In this document: positions 60,065 to 64,000 of the stretch, piece by piece
How the letters are laid out: each line of letters opens with the position of its first letter
How positions within the stretch are numbered: the first letter of the stretch is position 1
Program-made: the position numbers and the translations under genes
The notes under the pieces: generated by a model
The model's database searches: none
Seen by the model: only the letters and a program-made list of their open reading frames with translations
What the model was told of the DNA's origin: nothing
NCBI RefSeq assembly: GCF_009849585.1
Contig: NZ_VCRN01000012.1
Coordinates: forward strand, 1 to 64,000
From: Bacillus sp. ZZV12-4809
GTDB lineage: Bacteria; Bacillota; Bacilli; Bacillales; Cytobacillaceae
Reading direction: 5' to 3'
Length of the DNA stretch: 64,000 nucleotides

Positions 60065-61690
60065 ATGATGATGCAAACACCTTTGACTATGACGCAAATG
60101 ATCAAGCGGGCAGAAAAGTATTTTCCAAAAAAAACGGTCGTTTCAAGAACAGCCGGCGGAATTCAGAGATTTACATATAAGGAGATTGCAGTACGAACCA
60201 GAAAGCTGGCAGAGAGTCTCCAAAAGCTGGGAGTGGAGAGAGGGGATAAGGTCGGGACACTGGCATGGAATCATCATCGCCACCTGGAAGCTTATTTTGC
60301 CATACCATGCAGCGGAGCCGTTCTGCACACAATTAATATTCGTCTGTCACCTCAGCATATTACATATATTATTAACCATGCCGAAGATAAAGTGCTGCTG
60401 ATTGATCCTGATATTGTACCGCTAATTGAGAAGGTTAAGGATGAGTTAAAGACGGTCAAGGCATTCATTATTATGACAGATGAAGAAGAATTGCCTGAGA
60501 CTTCTCTTTCGCCGGTATATCACTATGAAACGCTTATCAATGAAGCGGGCGGTAACTATGAATATCCTGATGATCTGGATGAAAATTCAGCAGCGGGAAT
60601 GTGCTATACCTCAGCCACTACAGGCAACCCGAAAGGTGTCGTCTATTCCCATAGGGGCATTGTTCTTCACAGTATGGCACTGGGAATGGCAGATAGTGCT
60701 GCTGTAAGCGAGAGAGATATCGCCCTTCCAGTTGTGCCGATGTTCCATGTAAATGCATGGGGGCTGCCGTTTGCTGCTGTCTGGTTTGGAACTGCTCTTG
60801 TATTGCCGGGGCCATATTTTACACCGAAACTTCTGGCAGAGCTTATTCAATCCGAGAAGGTTACCATAACAGCCGGAGTACCGACAATCTGGCTCGGATT
60901 ATTAAATGAACTGGATGAAAATAAATATGACATTAGTTCACTCCGATCGGTTCTGTGTGGAGGTTCGGCAGCGCCAAAAGGCATGATTAAAGCCTTCGAG
61001 CAAAAGCACAAAATACCATTCATGCATGCCTACGGAATGACTGAAACAAGTCCTCTTGTGGTTATTTCGACCTTAAAAAGCTACCAGGAGGAGCTATCAG
61101 CAGAAGAAAAGCTTGATATAAAAGCCAAGCAGGGCATTCTTGTTCCAGGGCTCGAAATGAAGATTGCCGGCAAGGATGGCGAAGCAGTATGGGATGGAAA
61201 GGAAATGGGGGAACTCGCCATAAGGGGGCCATGGATTGCTTCTGAATATTATAAAGATGAGCGGACCAATGAGGCATTTCGTGATGGCTGGCTCTACACG
61301 GGAGATGTCGTAACCATTGATGAAGAAGGATATATGAAAATCGTTGACCGGACAAAAGACTTAATCAAAAGCGGAGGGGAGTGGATTTCTTCCGTTGATA
61401 TCGAAAATGCCATAATGGCACATGAGTCGGTATTTGAGGCAGCAGTCGTTGCTGTACCACATAAACAATGGCAGGAGAGGCCTGTGGCATGTGTTGTTCT
61501 GAAAGAGCCATTTAAAGGGAAGACCACAAAAGAAGAACTCTATGAATATCTGAAACCGCAATTTGCAAAATGGTGGCTTCCGGATGATATTCTATTCCTT
61601 GAGGAAATACCAAAAACGTCTGTAGGGAAATTCCTCAAAATGGCGTTGAGAGAACAGGTCCAAAAAGAATATACTGGTCAGGCAAAGTAA
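60065..61690 (+). CDS. Fatty acyl-CoA ligase (AMP-forming)
   Basis: A 541-residue ANL-superfamily enzyme: P-loop YTSATTGNPKGVVYSHRG, A5 motif MHAYGMTETSP, A7 YTGDVV, and C-terminal A10 lysine in PKTSVGKFLK. Resembles AlkK/medium-to-long-chain acyl-CoA synthetases. It activates fatty acids for beta-oxidation, consistent with the cre site (glucose repression) and the enoyl-CoA hydratase-like gene downstream. GGGGG upstream of ATG 60065. Confidence 0.9.
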   Translation: MMMQTPLTMTQMIKRAEKYFPKKTVVSRTAGGIQRFTYKEIAVRTRKLAESLQKLGVERGDKVGTLAWNHHRHLEAYFAIPCSGAVLHTINIRLSPQHITYIINHAEDKVLLIDPDIVPLIEKVKDELKTVKAFIIMTDEEELPETSLSPVYHYETLINEAGGNYEYPDDLDENSAAGMCYTSATTGNPKGVVYSHRGIVLHSMALGMADSAAVSERDIALPVVPMFHVNAWGLPFAAVWFGTALVLPGPYFTPKLLAELIQSEKVTITAGVPTIWLGLLNELDENKYDISSLRSVLCGGSAAPKGMIKAFEQKHKIPFMHAYGMTETSPLVVISTLKSYQEELSAEEKLDIKAKQGILVPGLEMKIAGKDGEAVWDGKEMGELAIRGPWIASEYYKDERTNEAFRDGWLYTGDVVTIDEEGYMKIVDRTKDLIKSGGEWISSVDIENAIMAHESVFEAAVVAVPHKQWQERPVACVVLKEPFKGKTTKEELYEYLKPQFAKWWLPDDILFLEEIPKTSVGKFLKMALREQVQKEYTGQAK

Positions 61691-61697
61691 ATAAGTT

Positions 61698-61731
61698 GAA
61701 AAAACAGCATCCTACTGAGGTTGCTGTTTTT
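61698..61731 (+). terminator. Rho-independent terminator
   Basis: AAAACAGCA with TGCTGTTTT and T run after the ligase gene. Confidence 0.85.
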
Positions 61732-61938
61732 TAATTTTTAAATTTAGTACCTTCCTTCCCCAGGATTTAGTGTCAAAGCAAGTGATAGATAGATACCGTT
61801 TTCTATTTAATTGTAATCGCAGGCATTATCGCAGACATAACAAAAAAGTGACAAAATTATAAATTTTTAGATAAAATGCTTTTTAAATATAATAATACTC
61901 TTTATAATAAAAGAAGCATATTAAGGAGGAGAAGGATT

Positions 61939-62730
61939 TTGACAACTGATTTTGTAACTGATACTGTCAGCGTGCAGTTTGATGGGCGGGTAGCCACAGT
62001 TGAGATGAACAGGCCGGACTCGTTGAATGCATTAAATGTGGAAATGCTGACAGGGCTCATGAGTGCCATGAAAGATATTGGCCAAATGGATGAAATCGAT
62101 ATTGTTGTATTGAAAGGAAGAGGCCGCGCATTTTCATCAGGCGGGGATATTAAAACAATGCTTTTGGAAACAAATGAAAGCGGTTTTCCGGAGGTAATGG
62201 ATTGCATCAGTGAGCTGGCTGTAACTCTTTATAGCATGCCGAAGCTGACCATAAGTGCTGTAACAGGAGCAGCTGCCGGTTTGGGCTTAAGCCTGGCTCT
62301 TGCCACTGATTATATATTGGCAGACAAGAACAGCAAGCTTGCCATGAATTTTATTGGAATCGGATTAATTCCTGATGGTGGGTCTCACTTCTTCCTGCAG
62401 CAGCGCATTGGCGAAGATAAAGCTAAGCACTTAATCTGGGAAGGAAAAGTGCTGACTGCTGATGAAGCTCTGCAAATGGGGCTGATACACGAAATAGCAG
62501 AAGATGATTTAAGCTCAGCAGTTGAAGCAAAATTGAAAAGATGGCTGAACAGCCCGACGGAAGCAATGATTAAGACAAAGAAAATTCTTGCTGATAAAAA
62601 TCGGCCGCTGCTGCTGAAGGTGCTTGAGCTTGAAAAGCTCGGCCAGCATAAAATGCGGCAAACGGAAGATCATAAAGAAGGAATCCAGGCCTTTATTGAG
62701 AAAAGAAAGCCTGTGTTTAAGGGAAAATAA
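61939..62730 (+). CDS. yhaR: Enoyl-CoA hydratase/isomerase family protein (YhaR)
   Basis: From TTG 61939 (AAGGAGG nine bases upstream), 263 residues of the crotonase family: oxyanion-hole segments FSSGGDIKTM and GAAAGLGLSLALATDYILAD. The usual catalytic Glu positions are not clearly kept, so hydratase activity is not assured. Position between hemZ and yhzD/yhaQ matches B. subtilis yhaR. Confidence 0.88.
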   Translation: MTTDFVTDTVSVQFDGRVATVEMNRPDSLNALNVEMLTGLMSAMKDIGQMDEIDIVVLKGRGRAFSSGGDIKTMLLETNESGFPEVMDCISELAVTLYSMPKLTISAVTGAAAGLGLSLALATDYILADKNSKLAMNFIGIGLIPDGGSHFFLQQRIGEDKAKHLIWEGKVLTADEALQMGLIHEIAEDDLSSAVEAKLKRWLNSPTEAMIKTKKILADKNRPLLLKVLELEKLGQHKMRQTEDHKEGIQAFIEKRKPVFKGK

Positions 62731-62782
62731 GATGTGACAGAAGAAAAGCATAGAGCCGAGCCCTTTGCTTTTCTTTGACACC

Positions 62783-62848
62783 TCATATAATTGTCAGGCT
62801 CCAGCGCCGCCCTCCGAAGGTGTTGGGGATGGGCAATGCGCTTCCGCT
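62783..62848. repeat. Dispersed GC-rich intergenic repeat
   Basis: GTCAGGCTCCAGCGCCGCCC then TTCCGCTTTTCTTCC, a pattern (CTCCAGCGCC ... GCGCTTCCGCTTTTC) seen repeatedly between genes in Bacillus relatives. Confidence 0.5.
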
Positions 62849-62855
62849 TTTCTTC

Positions 62856-63041
62856 CTACCTATGAAACAGTATTAGTTTGCCCGCAGGAGAAGTGCAGCG
62901 GTGAGTGTTTTCATCCAGTCCTTTTTCCTTAAGGAGATTTTCTCCCACATTCTTAGCTTCGTCATCGGAAGCTGCCTGGAATGCTTCATCCAGTATCTTT
63001 TTCCCGTCCTGTTCAAAAGCAGTAAGCTTATAAGTCTTCAT
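62856..63041 (-). CDS. yhzD: YhzD-like small protein
   Basis: A 61-residue soluble protein (LTAFEQDGKKILDEAFQAAS; ends HRCTSPAGKLILFHR) matching Bacillus YhzD, found beside yhaR and yhaQ. Function unknown. GGGGG upstream of the ATG. Confidence 0.88.
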   Translation of the reverse strand: MKTYKLTAFEQDGKKILDEAFQAASDDEAKNVGENLLKEKGLDENTHRCTSPAGKLILFHR

Positions 63042-63209
63042 TATAGGACCCCCTCTTATTGAAAAATTCAGATAGTTACTATTATTCTTGCATAATTTCC
63101 TATAATGTGCAAAATATTTATTTATGAGAAATCCAGAAAATATTTACATAGAATAGGGAACTTTTTCCCTATTCTGTACGTATTGCATAATAAAAAGGGG
63201 GAAGTGGAT

Positions 63210-64000
63210 ATGGCTTTAGAGCTTAAACATGTAACAAAGCGCTTTGGTACGTTTACTGCAGTGGATGATTTGTCACTTTCAATTCCCGAAAGTGAGATGT
63301 TTGGATTTTTGGGGGCTAATGGCGCTGGTAAAACGACTACTTTTCGAATGATACTGGGGCTATTGGATCCCAGCGGAGGAAAGATTACCTGGAATGGAAA
63401 TCCCATCGATTATTCAACCAGTCCGCTGATAGGCTATCTTCCTGAAGAAAGAGGCTTATATCCAAAGCTTAAGGTTAAGGATCAGGTTATCTATTTGGCT
63501 AAGCTGAGAGGAATGCAAAAGCAGGACTGTCTAAAGGAATTAACTTATTGGCTTGAGCGATTCAAAGTTCCTGAATATGCGAATAAAAAAATTGAAGAGC
63601 TTTCAAAGGGAAATCAGCAGAAAATCCAGTTTATTACTGCAGTTATACATAAGCCAAAGCTTTTAATTCTGGATGAGCCATTCAGCGGGCTGGATCCGGT
63701 TAATGTAGAGCTGTTGAAGGATGCTGTTATGGATCTAAAGGAAAACGGTACAACCATTGTCTTTTCCTCACATAGGATGGAGCATGTTGAAGAACTTTGT
63801 GAGCATTTATGCATCATGCAAAGAGGTCGGCCGGTAGTCCACGGGTCTTTAAAGGAAATTAAACGGTCCTTTGGAAGAAAGAATCTTATAATCCATGCAG
63901 ATTATGATTTAAGCTTTTTGAAGGATGTCAGTGGAGTGGTGAAAGCCAGACAGACAGCAGAGGGGATTCAGCTGCAGATTTCCGGTGAAGATGCTGCTGA
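63210..64000 (+). CDS. yhaQ: ABC transporter ATPase YhaQ, truncated by window edge
   Basis: From ATG 63210 (GGGGGAAG upstream) the frame stays open to the window end, 263 residues so far. Walker A GANGAGKTT (35-43), signature LSKGNQQK, Walker B LLILDEPFSGLD, and a C-terminal DUF4162-type extension (VHGSLKEIKRSFG). Belongs to the NatA-like exporters; the permease gene yhaP is expected just beyond the window. Confidence 0.92.
   Translation, partial: MALELKHVTKRFGTFTAVDDLSLSIPESEMFGFLGANGAGKTTTFRMILGLLDPSGGKITWNGNPIDYSTSPLIGYLPEERGLYPKLKVKDQVIYLAKLRGMQKQDCLKELTYWLERFKVPEYANKKIEELSKGNQQKIQFITAVIHKPKLLILDEPFSGLDPVNVELLKDAVMDLKENGTTIVFSSHRMEHVEELCEHLCIMQRGRPVVHGSLKEIKRSFGRKNLIIHADYDLSFLKDVSGVVKARQTAEGIQLQISGEDAA

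Noticed and set aside
1-64000. rRNA, tRNA, insertion sequences or prophage genes
   Set aside because: None of the characteristic sequences or protein families was seen.

Overview
The window is chromosomal DNA of a low-GC, spore-forming Bacillaceae member. It carries spoVR, two alpha/beta-type small acid-soluble spore protein genes, four YheC/YheD-type spore-coat ATP-grasp genes, yhaX and yhdB. Many gene neighbourhoods match Bacillus subtilis (yheA-yheE, bmrCD, yhaX-hemZ-yhaR-yhzD-yhaQ, msmX-yxkF, ykoFEDC, sigY-yxlC), but the overall order differs, so this is a relative outside the B. subtilis group. The species cannot be fixed from the sequence. No rRNA, tRNA, CRISPR array, prophage or transposase was recognised.

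Layout. 0-6 kb: yhdB, a DUF3889 secreted protein, a YkoG/YkoH-like two-component system with two PepSY proteins, and spoVR. 6-11 kb: a HesB/IscA-like gene with an in-frame TGA (candidate selenoprotein), a 52-bp tandem repeat array, then a persulfide/sulfur-trafficking operon (DsrE-like, TusA-rhodanese, rhodanese-metallo-beta-lactamase, TusA, TauE) preceded by CstR-type operators. 11-19 kb: YitT and BrkB membrane proteins, a purine-riboswitch-controlled permease, czcD/czrA zinc efflux, and a His-rich secreted protein divergent from a second two-component system. 19-26 kb: two paralogous CorC/HlyC-type membrane proteins around a MerR gene with a damaged start, an acetyltransferase, a soluble histidine kinase, an Xre regulator and a UspA protein. 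27-34 kb: a class A penicillin-binding protein, a methyltransferase, a degenerate HPr-like protein, an MFS transporter, a sigY-like ECF sigma operon and a hydrolase. 34-39 kb: bmrCD with a leader-peptide attenuator. 39-52 kb: fumC, an SASP gene, msmX-yxkF, a CstR repressor gene, the four-gene yheC/D cluster, yheB and yheA. 52-57 kb: a GmhB-like phosphatase, a second SASP gene and the thiamine-precursor ECF transporter ykoFEDC behind a TPP riboswitch. 57-64 kb: yhaX, hemZ, an acyl-CoA ligase with a cre site, yhaR, yhzD and the start of yhaQ, cut by the window edge.

How they work together. The CstR protein at 43.9 kb has the two sensing cysteines at positions 31 and 60 and is the best candidate regulator for the ATACCC-type operators at 6.9-8.3 kb, about 36 kb away. 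Metal homeostasis (czcD, czrA, the His-rich protein), RNA-based control (purine and TPP riboswitches, bmrCD attenuator) and sporulation genes make up most of the rest. The strongest unusual signal is the TGA-interrupted HesB-like gene at 6167-6445: it has a stem-loop at the spacing expected for a bacterial SECIS and lies next to the sulfur-carrier operon.
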